Source: Actinomadura sp. 6K520
Lineage (GTDB): Bacteria; Actinomycetota; Actinomycetes; Streptosporangiales; Streptosporangiaceae
Length of the DNA stretch: 33,558 nt
Assembly (NCBI RefSeq): GCF_004349245.1
Contig: NZ_SMLC01000078.1
Coordinates: forward strand, 1 to 33,558
Reading direction: 5' to 3'
Shown here one piece after another: positions 13,760 through 21,982 of this stretch. Position 1 is the first letter of the stretch. Every line of letters begins with the position of its first letter. The notes under the pieces are model-generated. The model was given only the letters and a program-made list of their open reading frames with translations, was not told the DNA's origin and did no database searches. The position numbers were made by a program, and so were the translations under genes.

Positions 13760-15340
13760 CTAGGGCTCAGGGCGATAGACGTGGCCACGCTCGCTCCGCG
13801 TGAATAGCGTGTCTGTGGTCTCGGTGCCCTGAGCCCGGAGCTCGCGCTTGAGAACCTTGTTCGTCGCCGTACTCGGCAGGTCGGTGGCGATCCGGACGAA
13901 TTTCGGCCATGCCTTCGGCGACAGGTCCGGCTGGGCTTTCAGGAACTCCTGGAGATCGACGGGCGTGAGGGTCGCGCCGTCGCGCAGCACCAGCGCGCAC
14001 ATGAGCTGGTCGCCAGGGGCGTCGGCGTCTGGTATGCCGTACACCGCGGCCTGGCTGACGGCATCGTTGCGCAGCAGCACCCGCTCGATCGGTGCCGCCG
14101 CGAGGTTCTCGCCGTCGACGCGCAGCCAGTCGTCGGTGCGACCCGCCAGGTACACGAAGCCTGCTTCGTCCCGATAGGCGAGATCGCCGGACCAGTACAT
14201 GCCCCCGTCGAGCCGATCGGAGGTCGCCTGGTCGTCGTTGTAGTAGCCGGCGAAGAACCCGGCCCCGGTGGTGTTGACCAGCTCGCCGACCGCCTCGTCC
14301 AGGTTGGTCACCCGGCCCAGGTCGTCGAAGACGGCGCGCGGGCACTCGGTGCGGGTGTCTCGGTCGTAGACGGCGACGCCGTCGAACGGCTGCCCGATGG
14401 AGCCGGCCGGCGTGTCGTCGGTGCGGGTGATGATGACCGCGGTCTCGGTGGAGCCGAAGCCGTCCCACACGGTGCAGTCGAAGCGACGGGCGAACTCCTC
14501 GATGTCGCGGTCGCTCGCCTCGTTGCCGAACGCGACACGTAGTGGGTTGTCCCGGTCGTCGGGCTGTTCCGGTGTCGCGAGCAGGTAGGCGAGCGGCTTG
14601 CCGACGTAGTTGAGGTAAGTCGCACCATAGTGGCGCAGGTCGCTGAGGAACCGGCTTGCGCTGAACTGGGCCGGCGCCAGAGCGGCGCCGGCGTGGGCGT
14701 GCACGGCGTATCCGGCGAGAATGGCGTTGCTGTGGAACATGGGCATCGAGGAATAGACGATGTCCTCGGTCGTCAGGTCGAACTTGTCGGCGAGTGTCGC
14801 CCCCGACATCACCGCCATGAAGTTGGCGACCCGCACGGCCTTCGGCTCCCCGCTGGTGCCGGAGGTGAAGATCAGCATGAAGGTGTCCATCGCGTCGACC
14901 GCCGGGAACCCGGCGGTTCCACGCGGTGCGCCGGCCACCCGCTTGAGCCAGTCGGCGTCGTCGGTGTCGATCACCGTCGCGCCACCGAGGTCGAGTCCGC
15001 CGAGCAGGGCCAGGTGCTGATGATCGGTCAGCAGGATCTGGCAGTCGGCCCGGCGTACGTCGGCCGCGAGACTCTCGCCGCGCCGGGTGGTGTTGATGCC
15101 GACGGTCACGTGCCCGCCGAGCGCACCCGCCGCGATCGCCATCGCCATCTCGGGGCTGTTCCGCATCAGCACGCCGACGTGGACCGGCCGGCCCGGGTCG
15201 GTCATCGCGTGCAGCACGTGCGCACGGGCGGCGCTCTCGCCGAGGTAGTCGCGCCAGCTCCGCACCTGGTCGCCGTACTTCAGGCCGGGCGTGTCCCGCT
15301 CGGCATGCTGGAGGAGGAGGGCCTGGACGGTGTCAGACAC
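13760..15340 (-). CDS. acyl-CoA synthetase, FadD17-like (AMP-binding)
   Basis: A 526-aa ANL-superfamily ligase that activates a carboxylic acid as acyl-AMP and then acyl-CoA. Seen are the phosphate loop IFTSGTSGEPK (157-167), the adenine motif FGSTE (295-299), the hinge/core motif YWSGDLAYRDEAGFVYLAGRTDDWLRVDGEN, and the C-terminal catalytic Lys in TNKVLKREL. The substrate-binding stretch resembles mycobacterial FadD17, a fatty-acid or steroid-side-chain type, but the true substrate is unknown. The GTG start at 15340 lies inside the end of the hydrolase gene (8-base overlap), with GGAGGAGG nearby in the hydrolase frame. It is the last gene of the FMO-TetR-hydrolase-ligase operon. Confidence 0.9.
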   Translation of the reverse strand: MSDTVQALLLQHAERDTPGLKYGDQVRSWRDYLGESAARAHVLHAMTDPGRPVHVGVLMRNSPEMAMAIAAGALGGHVTVGINTTRRGESLAADVRRADCQILLTDHQHLALLGGLDLGGATVIDTDDADWLKRVAGAPRGTAGFPAVDAMDTFMLIFTSGTSGEPKAVRVANFMAVMSGATLADKFDLTTEDIVYSSMPMFHSNAILAGYAVHAHAGAALAPAQFSASRFLSDLRHYGATYLNYVGKPLAYLLATPEQPDDRDNPLRVAFGNEASDRDIEEFARRFDCTVWDGFGSTETAVIITRTDDTPAGSIGQPFDGVAVYDRDTRTECPRAVFDDLGRVTNLDEAVGELVNTTGAGFFAGYYNDDQATSDRLDGGMYWSGDLAYRDEAGFVYLAGRTDDWLRVDGENLAAAPIERVLLRNDAVSQAAVYGIPDADAPGDQLMCALVLRDGATLTPVDLQEFLKAQPDLSPKAWPKFVRIATDLPSTATNKVLKRELRAQGTETTDTLFTRSERGHVYRPEP

Positions 15341-16271
15341 GGGACGGCTCCGATGCGGTCGCGGTGGGCGAGGTGGCGGCGGAGGGAACAGTCAGGTGGC
15401 GGCTCAGGAACGCCACGACGTGGCGGGTGGCGGCCTCGTGGAAGGGCTTGCCGGCGAAGAGGTCGAAGTGGTCTCCGGGGTAGTGCCGCACCTCGGCGCG
15501 ACCGGCGAAGGCCGCCTTCGCCGCGGCGTACGGCGGCGCGCTCCTGTCGAAGTCGCAGATCTGCACCAGCCACGGGACCCGCAGCGACTTCGCGTCCTTG
15601 GCGGGCGTCCGGCCGCCGAGCTCCAGCACGACGTCGGCGGCGATCTCGTTGCGCCAGGTCGGGCCCGCGAGCGCGTGGTAGTCCTCGTAGGCGCCGGGCA
15701 GGGTCAGCGCGCCGAGCTCCCCGGGACGGGCCACGACCGGGATCATCGTCGGCGCGCGGCCGGCCTTGCGTCGTACGGCCGAAGCGATGCCGCGGCCGGT
15801 GGAGGCGAGCAGCTGGGCCGGGCGGTGGTGCTTCGCGGCGAGCCGCGCGGCGGCGAGCCCGTCGACGAGCGGCACCGCGGAGACGACCGCCGCGACGTCG
15901 TCACGCGCGGCGGCGACGGAGACGACGTGGCCGCCCGCGAGCGAGATGCCCCAGAGCACGACCCGTTCGGCGTCGACGCCCGGAAGTCGCTTCGTTGCCT
16001 CGACGGCGGCGTGCCAGTCGGCGACCTGGTCGGCGACGGACACGCACTGGCGCGGTCCACCGTCGCCGGCGTCGCTCGCGCCGAAGCCGCGGTAGTCGAA
16101 GGTGACGGCGTGGAAGCCCGCCGCCGCGAACGCCTCGGCGAACGGCTGGAGGCCGGAGTCCTGGGTGCCGGCGAGGCCGTGGCCGAGCACCACGACGGGC
16201 GCACCGTCCGCGCCGGCGTGGTGCGTGGCGGCACAGCGCACACCGGCCGAGGTGAAGTCGAAGGTGGTCAT
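15333..16271 (-). CDS. alpha/beta hydrolase
   Basis: A 312-aa hydrolase. Residue S110 sits in the nucleophile elbow GISLAGG. An oxyanion loop GHGLAG lies at about 30-35, DYRGFGASD is typical of serine esterases, and the catalytic His is in PGDHFDLF near residue 270. It should cleave an ester or lactone, the expected product of the co-transcribed flavin monooxygenase. Start ATG 16271 overlaps the TetR stop (ATGA). The tail (SAATSPTATASEPSRV) is likely disordered. Confidence 0.88.
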   Translation of the reverse strand: MTTFDFTSAGVRCAATHHAGADGAPVVVLGHGLAGTQDSGLQPFAEAFAAAGFHAVTFDYRGFGASDAGDGGPRQCVSVADQVADWHAAVEATKRLPGVDAERVVLWGISLAGGHVVSVAAARDDVAAVVSAVPLVDGLAAARLAAKHHRPAQLLASTGRGIASAVRRKAGRAPTMIPVVARPGELGALTLPGAYEDYHALAGPTWRNEIAADVVLELGGRTPAKDAKSLRVPWLVQICDFDRSAPPYAAAKAAFAGRAEVRHYPGDHFDLFAGKPFHEAATRHVVAFLSRHLTVPSAATSPTATASEPSRV

Positions 16272-16897
16272 GCGATGCCTCCGTAGATGCTGGTCACCCA
16301 GATGTGCGTGAGCGCGTCGACGTGTTGCTCGCGCGGCGGTTCACCGCCGAGCGCATGGCGCTCGAGGGCGTGGTCGTTCAGGTCGAGGAGTACGGCGGCC
16401 AGGCCCGCCGCGTCCGGACCGTCGGTCGCGTGCCCGGCGGCCCGCTCCCGCTCGATCATCTCCGCGACCATGCCAGCGAACTCGGCGCGGCCCGCGTCCC
16501 AGCCCTCCCGGACCTGCGGGTTCGCGGCCCTCGCTTCGAGCAGGGCGCGGTAGGTGTGCGGCGAGGCGTCGACGGAGTCGAAGAGCGAGTCGAGGACCTG
16601 CCGGATCCGCTCGCCGGGATCACCCTCCGCCTTGGCCAGCAGGTCGGTCGCGTCCGACGCGGCGTCGTACAGGCCGGTCATCAAGGCGAGCACCGCGGTG
16701 GCCTTGCTCTCGAAGTAGAAGTAGAACGCCGAGCGGGTGACGCCGGCCCGCCGCGAGATCTCCGCGACGTTGACCTGGTCGAGGGTCTGCTCGCGCAGCA
16801 GGTCGTCGAGGGCCTGGAGCAGGGCCGAGCGGCGCTGGTCGCCACGGTTGGCACTGCGGCGGTCGACCAGCCGCGCCCACGTGCGCTCCTCGCTCAC
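16268..16897 (-). CDS. TetR-family regulator of the monooxygenase operon
   Basis: A 209-aa repressor. The N-terminal HTH (LRE-QTLDQVNVAEISRRAGVTRSAFYFYFESKATAVLAL) is clear. The C-terminal helical part is the ligand-binding domain, with the late motif LLDLNDHALERH. The GTG at 16897 overlaps the monooxygenase stop (GTGA) and follows GGAGGTG. It lies inside the operon it probably controls: the palindrome TTGACACGTGTCAA at 18305-18318 is a good binding site. A pathway substrate or CoA ester would be the inducer. Confidence 0.9.
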   Translation of the reverse strand: MSEERTWARLVDRRSANRGDQRRSALLQALDDLLREQTLDQVNVAEISRRAGVTRSAFYFYFESKATAVLALMTGLYDAASDATDLLAKAEGDPGERIRQVLDSLFDSVDASPHTYRALLEARAANPQVREGWDAGRAEFAGMVAEMIERERAAGHATDGPDAAGLAAVLLDLNDHALERHALGGEPPREQHVDALTHIWVTSIYGGIA

Positions 16898-18243
16898 CCG
16901 CGCACCTCCACGGGCCGCCGCGCCCGCTGCCGCCCAGCTCGCTCCAGCCCCGCGGGGATCTCCCGGGTGCGCAGGTCGTGCTCGTAGAGGAAGTAGTCGA
17001 GCTGCTGGGTGTGCCGCGGCCGCTGCACCATGTGGGCGGTGTACTTCTGCTGGTCCTCGTCGATCACCCGCTCCATCTCGGCGACCGGCGGCGGCGCGTA
17101 GCGGCCGACGAGCCAGGCCGCGACCAGCCGGGTCTGGCACTCGACGAACGGGAACAGTGTCGGCGTCGCCTGGGCGAACCCGATGAACGCGAGGTCGTCC
17201 ATGCCCGGCTTGAAAATCCGCTTGTAGAGGCGGATGTGGTTCTCGGGCGCGCTGATGAAGTCGGGGTCGAAGAACGGGAAGGTGATGTTGTAGCCGGTGG
17301 CGTGGATGACGACGTCGAAGTCCTCGGCGGTGCCGTCGGCGAAGTGCACGGTAGGACCGTCCCAGCGCTCGATGTCGCCCTTGGCCCGCAGGTCGCCGGA
17401 GCCGAGCCGCAGCGGCAGCTCGACCGACTGCGTCGGGTGCGCCTCGAAGAACTTGTGGTTGGGCTCGGGCAGGCCGTAGTCGGTCGGGCGGCCGGCGGTC
17501 AGCGGCTGCATCACCTGCATGAACTTGCGCTGCCACGCGAACGGGATGTGCGGGGAGGTCTTGTAGTACTTGTCGGCCGGCGTTCCGGCGAAGTACTTCG
17601 GCACGATCCACGCACTGGACCGCGTCGAGATGACGACCTCGTTGTCGAGTGTCTTGCTGGAGAGCTCGACCGCGATGTCGGCGGCGCTGTTGCCCAGCCC
17701 GATGATCAGGATTCGCTTACCTGTCAGGTCGTGCGGCGTCCGCGGGTCGATGTAGGCGTGCGAGTGCATCGTCAGGCCGGTGAACTCTCCCGGCTTGTCG
17801 GCGAAGCGCGGGTCCCAGTGGTGGCCGTTGGCCACCAGGAGCACGTCGAAGCGACGTACGCCGGTGCGCTCGGTCTCCAGCAGCCAGCCGCCGTCGGGGT
17901 GCCGCTCGGCGTGCACGACGCCGTTCTCGAACTCGATCCGGCGCCGGATGTCGAACGCGTCGGCGTAGCTGTCGAGGTAGTCCTTGATCTGGGTGTGGTG
18001 CGGGAAGTCGGGATAGTCCTCGGGCATCGGGAAGTCCTTGAAGGACAGCTGGTGCTTCGAGGTGTCGATGTGCAGCGAGCGGTAGGCGCTGCTGTGCCCG
18101 TTGGGGTTGCCGAAGGCCCAGTTGCCGCCGACGCGGTCCGAGGACTCGAACGTGGCGTAATCCAGCCCGTAGTCCTCCAGCATCTTGCTCATCGTCAGCC
18201 CGCTGATGCCGGCACCGATCACGGCGACCGTCGGACCACTCAT
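16894..18243 (-). CDS. flavin-containing monooxygenase (class B)
   Basis: A 449-aa FAD/NADPH monooxygenase. GAGISG (10-15) binds FAD. The FMO-identifying motif FxGxxxHxxx(Y/F) is FTGLTMHSHAY (154-164). GLGNSAAD (182-189) binds NADPH. HATGYN near 310 is the conserved C-terminal motif. The length fits FMOs rather than the larger type I Baeyer-Villiger enzymes, but many such proteins oxygenate ketones. With a neighbouring dehydrogenase, hydrolase and CoA ligase, Baeyer-Villiger oxidation of a ketone is the likeliest role. The ATG at 18243 has GAGGAG 9 bp upstream and a consensus promoter 40 bp away. Confidence 0.92.
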   Translation of the reverse strand: MSGPTVAVIGAGISGLTMSKMLEDYGLDYATFESSDRVGGNWAFGNPNGHSSAYRSLHIDTSKHQLSFKDFPMPEDYPDFPHHTQIKDYLDSYADAFDIRRRIEFENGVVHAERHPDGGWLLETERTGVRRFDVLLVANGHHWDPRFADKPGEFTGLTMHSHAYIDPRTPHDLTGKRILIIGLGNSAADIAVELSSKTLDNEVVISTRSSAWIVPKYFAGTPADKYYKTSPHIPFAWQRKFMQVMQPLTAGRPTDYGLPEPNHKFFEAHPTQSVELPLRLGSGDLRAKGDIERWDGPTVHFADGTAEDFDVVIHATGYNITFPFFDPDFISAPENHIRLYKRIFKPGMDDLAFIGFAQATPTLFPFVECQTRLVAAWLVGRYAPPPVAEMERVIDEDQQKYTAHMVQRPRHTQQLDYFLYEHDLRTREIPAGLERAGRQRARRPVEVRG

Positions 18244-18289
18244 CGGCTACTCCTCGGCATCTGCTTGACAACCTGGTGTGATGCCCGTC

Positions 18290-18318
18290 ACGTTAGGACT
18301 GCAATTGACACGTGTCAA
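18290..18318 (-). promoter_or_regulatory. operon promoter with palindromic TetR operator
   Basis: On the minus strand TTGACA (18318-18313) and TAACGT (18295-18290) are 17 bp apart. The perfect palindrome TTGACACGTGTCAA (18305-18318) covers the -35 box, so a bound dimer would block polymerase. Its mirror TTGACA (18305-18310) faces the SDR gene but lacks a convincing -10 box. Confidence 0.72.
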
Positions 18319-18349
18319 CAGATACCGACGAGCGTCAGGATGGTGGCGG

Positions 18350-19087
18350 ATGAGTGAGCAGCGCACGGTCGTGGTGGTCGGGGGCGGGTCCGGCCTCGGA
18401 GCGGCGACGGCCGCGCTGCTGCGGTCGCAGGGCGACATCGTGGTGGTCGCCGACCTCCCCGGCACGGCCGCCGACGTCGAGGTCGACGTGACCGACGAAG
18501 GAGGAGTGGAGGCGCTCTTCGAGGGCGTCGTCGCCGAGCACGGGCGCTTCCACGGCGTGGTCAACTGTGCCGGCACGAGCACGCTCTCCCGAGTCGTCGA
18601 CCACGACGCCGCGGAGTGGCGCCGGATCGTCGACGTCTGCCTCACCGGCGCGTTCCTCGTGCTCAAGCACGCCGGACTCCGGATCGCCGACGGAGGCGCA
18701 CTGGTGTCGCTGACCTCCCTCAACGCCCGCCAGCCCGGCACCGGCCTGGCCGCCTACTGCGCCGCGAAGGCCGGCCTCGTGGCGCTCACGGAGGTCGCTG
18801 CGCTCGAGTTCGCGCCGCGCCGTGTGCGCGTCAACGCAGTGGCGCCCGGCCTGGTCGTCACGCCGCTGACGGCGCCGGCGATGGACATCCCCCGGGTGAA
18901 GGACGAGTACGTCGCCAACACGCCGCTCGGCCGACCGGGAAGCCCGGAGGAGATCGCCGCATCCGTGCGCTACCTGCTGTCGGACGACGCGGCGTGGATC
19001 ACCGGCGAGACCCTTGACATCAACGGCGGTGCCCACCTGATGCGCTACCCGGACCTCGCCGGACTCGTGGAGAAGGCGTTCGCATGA
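18350..19087 (+). CDS. short-chain dehydrogenase/reductase
   Basis: A 245-aa classical SDR. The cofactor motif GGGSGLG (11-17) replaces TGxxxGxG. NCAG (72-75), catalytic Ser near 123, YCAAK (Y136, K140) and NAVAPGLV follow. The end ETLDINGG is typical. It should interconvert an alcohol and a ketone with NAD(P). The ATG at 18350 is chosen because the upstream frame (to 18278) is not SDR-like. It is divergent from the monooxygenase operon, consistent with feeding it a ketone. Confidence 0.92.
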   Translation: MSEQRTVVVVGGGSGLGAATAALLRSQGDIVVVADLPGTAADVEVDVTDEGGVEALFEGVVAEHGRFHGVVNCAGTSTLSRVVDHDAAEWRRIVDVCLTGAFLVLKHAGLRIADGGALVSLTSLNARQPGTGLAAYCAAKAGLVALTEVAALEFAPRRVRVNAVAPGLVVTPLTAPAMDIPRVKDEYVANTPLGRPGSPEEIAASVRYLLSDDAAWITGETLDINGGAHLMRYPDLAGLVEKAFA

Positions 19088-19176
19088 GCCTCGCGAGCAG
19101 ACTGATGTTCAGCAACGCGGGCCGAGTCAGGGTGCCTCCACCCCGGCTGGGGGCGGCCACGTGGCTCGATCCGTGA
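19084..19176 (+). pseudogene. 30-codon gene stub after the SDR
   Basis: An ATG overlapping the SDR stop (ATGA) opens a 30-aa frame beginning MSLASRLMFSNAGRVRVPPP and ending at TGA 19174-19176. The start is coupled as in a true operon, and the first 15 residues look like a real N-terminus. The rest is Pro/Gly-rich and ends at the hairpin of the next region. It is probably the front of a third operon gene cut off by a deletion or rearrangement. A tiny real gene is less likely. Confidence 0.5.
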
Positions 19177-19209
19177 GGGGCCGCGAGGTGGGAGCCTGCA
19201 ACGGCCCCT
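19176..19209 (-). terminator. terminator of the secreted-protein gene
   Basis: AGGGGCCG (19176-19183) and CGGCCCCT (19202-19209) form an 8-bp GC stem, 13 bp after the stop at 19222. It may also end the rightward SDR transcript. Confidence 0.5.
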
Positions 19210-19221
19210 GCGTTGTTTGGA

Positions 19222-19650
19222 TCAGCAAACCTTGGAGCCGGAGTAGGTGGTCTTTTGCTGGCCGTTCCAGTTCGTGTTGACCTTGGACCGGTAGGACTTG
19301 CCGTTGATGCATGGGCGCGGGCTGACGGCGCTGGTCGCGGTGTTGTTGCCCGTCACGCGGGGACCCGTCGCCACGGTGGTCCAGGAGCCGACGTCCAGCA
19401 GTTGCTGGATGTACGTCTGCACCGCCACCGAGTCGTTGCCCGAGGTGTGATCGGTGATCGTGCCCTGGGCTCTGACGTAGTTGGCTGCACTGTCGGTGGC
19501 GACGCCCGCGCCGACCGTGTAGTCGGCCGCCGGGGCCGCGTTGGCTGAGGCAGCGGACGCCGTGACGAAGAGTCCTCCGCCGGCCATCGCCGTGGCCAGC
19601 GTCCCCACGACGACGGCGCGCTTGGAGCGTCCGGACATGCTGGTTCGCAT
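19222..19650 (-). CDS. small secreted protein of unknown function
   Basis: A 142-aa preprotein. A basic start (MRTSMSGRSKRAVVVG) is followed by a hydrophobic segment and ASAASANAAPA, a Sec signal peptide with cleavage near residues 34-38. The mature part of about 105 residues is beta-rich and Thr/Ser/Gly-rich (DYTVGAGVATD, VTGNNTATSAVS), with two Cys (PCINGK and the last residue, KVC) that can form a disulphide closing the C-terminus. I recognise no named family. The RBS GGGAGAA precedes the ATG at good spacing. The 266 bp upstream (19651-19916) shows no gene. Confidence 0.8.
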   Translation of the reverse strand: MRTSMSGRSKRAVVVGTLATAMAGGGLFVTASAASANAAPAADYTVGAGVATDSAANYVRAQGTITDHTSGNDSVAVQTYIQQLLDVGSWTTVATGPRVTGNNTATSAVSPRPCINGKSYRSKVNTNWNGQQKTTYSGSKVC

Positions 19651-19916
19651 ATCGCTTCTCCCGTTCCTATGTCGGCACGCCCGCCAGGCATGCCTGGAAA
19701 AGCAAGTGAACCGCCTACGCGCTTCAGAGCTGCTTCAGAACGGTGTCTCGTACAGCCAGCACCCACGCCGCCCTCACCAAGGCTCTGCCCATCTCAACGG
19801 CCGGTGTGAGCCGTACCGGGTTACACCGCTTATGGGTGCGTGCGGCGTGCGGCGGCGTGCACATCGTACGCAGCGCCGCGTGATCGCGCTGGGCCACGCC
19901 GGGGTCACACTCGGGC

Positions 19917-20744
19917 TCAGAAGGAATCGCGGAAGGCTGCGAGCCTCTGCTGATCCTCCTCGGGTGTGCCGGCTTCCTCGGGGGTGCCCGGATAGGTGTC
20001 GAACAGCAGATGGGTCGCTCCCATCGCGGCGAACTCCTCGGCCTGCCGCAGAGCCTGGTTCACATCGTCCAGCCGGATGCGGGGTGCCAGTGCCGGTACA
20101 GGGCGTCCGGCCTCCTCGGCGGCCCTGCGCAGGGCCGGGAGCCCCTCGGTACGGAGCCGGTCCGGGGCGATGTTGATCGGGTGCCAGGCGTCGCCGAACC
20201 GCGCGGCGCGGCGCATCGCCCCGGGTGCCCAGCCGCCGACCCATACGGGCGGGTGCGGTTTCTGGACGGGGTGCGGCCTTGGATCGATCGTCTCGCCGCC
20301 GTAGGTGACCGAGTCCTGCGTCCAGGACTTCAGGATCACCTCCAGGGATTGGTCGGCCAGTGCCCCGCGCCGTTCGAAGGGCACGTCCAGCGCCGCGTAC
20401 TCTCGCCTCGCCCAGCCGACCCCCACCCCGAAGATCAGCCGCCCGCCGCTGAGCCGGTCCAGGTTCGCGGTGATCCGCGCGAGCTGCAACGGGTGCCGGT
20501 ACGGCAGGACGGTGACCGTCGTGCCCAGTCCGATCCGTTCGGTCGTCCCGGCCAGCCAGGCCAGCACGGTGAACGGATCGTAGAGCGGCGCCGGATACTG
20601 CTCGGCGACATCGGGCGTGACCGCCAGGTGGTCGGAGACCATCACGAAGTCGAACCCCGCCTCCTCGGCGAAGCGGGCCCAGCCCGCGAACGCCTCCGGG
20701 GTCGCGTGGGCACCGAAGTTGAGTATGTTGACACCGAGCTTCAT
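19917..20744 (-). CDS. LLM-class flavin (F420)-dependent oxidoreductase
   Basis: A 275-aa TIM-barrel oxidoreductase of the luciferase-like monooxygenase superfamily. Evidence includes GWARFAEEAGFDFVMVSDHL, the cis-peptide region TTERIGLGTTVTVLPYRHPLQLAR, LSGGRLIFGVGVGWARREYAAL and KPHPPVWVGGWAPGAMRRAARFGDAW, all conserved landmarks of the F420-dependent subgroup. The substrate is not predictable. The RBS of the ATG at 20744 is weak. It is a single gene with no obvious operon partner. A short inverted repeat AGCGGT/ACCGCT (20844-20861) lies 100 bp upstream. Otherwise 20745-20961 shows no gene. Confidence 0.9.
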   Translation of the reverse strand: MKLGVNILNFGAHATPEAFAGWARFAEEAGFDFVMVSDHLAVTPDVAEQYPAPLYDPFTVLAWLAGTTERIGLGTTVTVLPYRHPLQLARITANLDRLSGGRLIFGVGVGWARREYAALDVPFERRGALADQSLEVILKSWTQDSVTYGGETIDPRPHPVQKPHPPVWVGGWAPGAMRRAARFGDAWHPINIAPDRLRTEGLPALRRAAEEAGRPVPALAPRIRLDDVNQALRQAEEFAAMGATHLLFDTYPGTPEEAGTPEEDQQRLAAFRDSF

Positions 20745-20961
20745 GATCGACCAACGCCCCGGACCCGTCCTGGTGTTCCTCGAGGATGACGCCCCTCATG
20801 AGCAGACCGATATCCGAGCGGTCGCCTCAGGAGGCATTTCAGGAGCGGTGTACCGACCGCTGGTGCGTGATGATGACCGCGATGTTCGGCGGCTCGAACC
20901 GCATCGGCTGACACGCTGAGGCGCACAGCGGGCAGGCCACGGGGGTATGTTCGCTCGTTGT

Positions 20962-21243
20962 CTACTCGTATGTCGCGAACGCACCGAACGCGATCGGCGT
21001 CGCCCCGTGCCGCAACCGGTCGGTGTCATCGATGCTGTCGGCTCCGGCGCACGTCGCCGCCACCAGCGACATCACCTTCGCGGCCGGTGCGGCGCCAGCA
21101 CTGTTGCCCGCACCGTCGATGCGCAGCGCCTCGGCCGCCGGCTCAGGCAGCCCCGCCCGCTCGGCCGGCCGCACCACCGGCACCAGCCCGGCATCGGAGA
21201 TCAGGTTCGGCTCATCGAACGCGGCGGCCACCGCCGTTGGGAC
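20962..21243 (-). pseudogene. truncated IS1380-family transposase
   Basis: About 94 residues of the transposase N-terminus remain, beginning near VPTAVAAAFDEPNLISDAGLV and running through AGADSIDDTDRLRHG to a stop at 20962. This is the N-terminal signature of IS1380 transposases as I know the family (FDxPNLxSxAGLxPVxxLA, GADSIxDxxxLRHG). The catalytic DDE part is missing, so the gene is dead. The frame extends upstream to 21474 only by chance. No terminal repeats could be identified. Confidence 0.7.
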
Positions 21244-21401
21244 CGTTTCTGCGCTGCTGGACCCTAGACAAGCCCATCGTCGCAGGCCACGGGGCATCCC
21301 TTTTGTCGCTTCCGCAACCTGAACAGCAATCAACCGGTGGATCGAGGCTAACCCGGCTGCCCTCCCGCAGCGCGAGATCACAGGGCGTTCGCACCGCGCG
21401 T

Positions 21402-21920
21402 CTACGGGCGTGGGGCGGACGAGGTGCCGGATCTCGCCGTGCCGTTGGGTGCTCCGGCGACCGGCAGCCCCCACGCCTGCCGGATGGTGCCGATGTCCAC
21501 CGTGACGTTGGCGCCGGCATCGGTGAGCCCGCGCTGCACTGCGGCCAGCGCATCGAACGAGCCCGGGAAGTCCGGATCAGTTGCCAGGTCCATTTGCTCG
21601 TGCGTGAGAGCCTCGCCGAAGACATGTAGCAAGGTGTCGCGGAAGAGGGCATGACTTTCCGGCGCGACTTCGTCCAGGCCACGGTCCAGGTCACGCCCGA
21701 CGAGATACGCGGCGGTCTCGGCGAGGGTGCGCGGCCGTTCCGGTGAGGTCTGGCTCACCGCGGCACGGGCGGTTCGCAGCAGGTCACGTGGCATCCCGCC
21801 GGACAGGCAGTGGAAGAGCGCGACGAACGGCTCCGGCAACCCGATCGCACGTGTGCCGAGGAGCCGCACGGCATCGGTATAGCCGAGCGGCTCCACGCGG
21901 ATCACCTCGCGGCCGTATGT
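21402..21920 (-). pseudogene. C-terminal fragment of a P-loop NTPase-like protein
   Basis: About 170 residues read REVIRVEPLGYTDAVRLLGTRAIGLPEPFVALFHCLSGGMPRDLLRTAR, a pattern of the region behind the nucleotide-binding core in large actinobacterial NTPases (arginine finger/sensor 2 helices, 'CLSGGxPRDL'). No Walker A or B motif is present and no N-terminal domain precedes it, because the frame runs into unrelated sequence by 21960. The GTG at 21905 is only a nominal start. I judge it a decayed remainder of a larger gene. The family is uncertain. Confidence 0.5.
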
Positions 21921-21982
21921 TGTGGAACGAGTGCTGCGGGACGCCGGGCTCGGTGACCGGGCGCCGGAGGACGTGTGACCGG

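Noticed and set aside
16978..18357. Long plus-strand frame opposite the flavin monooxygenase
   Set aside because: It is antisense to a gene with complete FMO motifs and low-complexity Val/Glu/Arg-rich.
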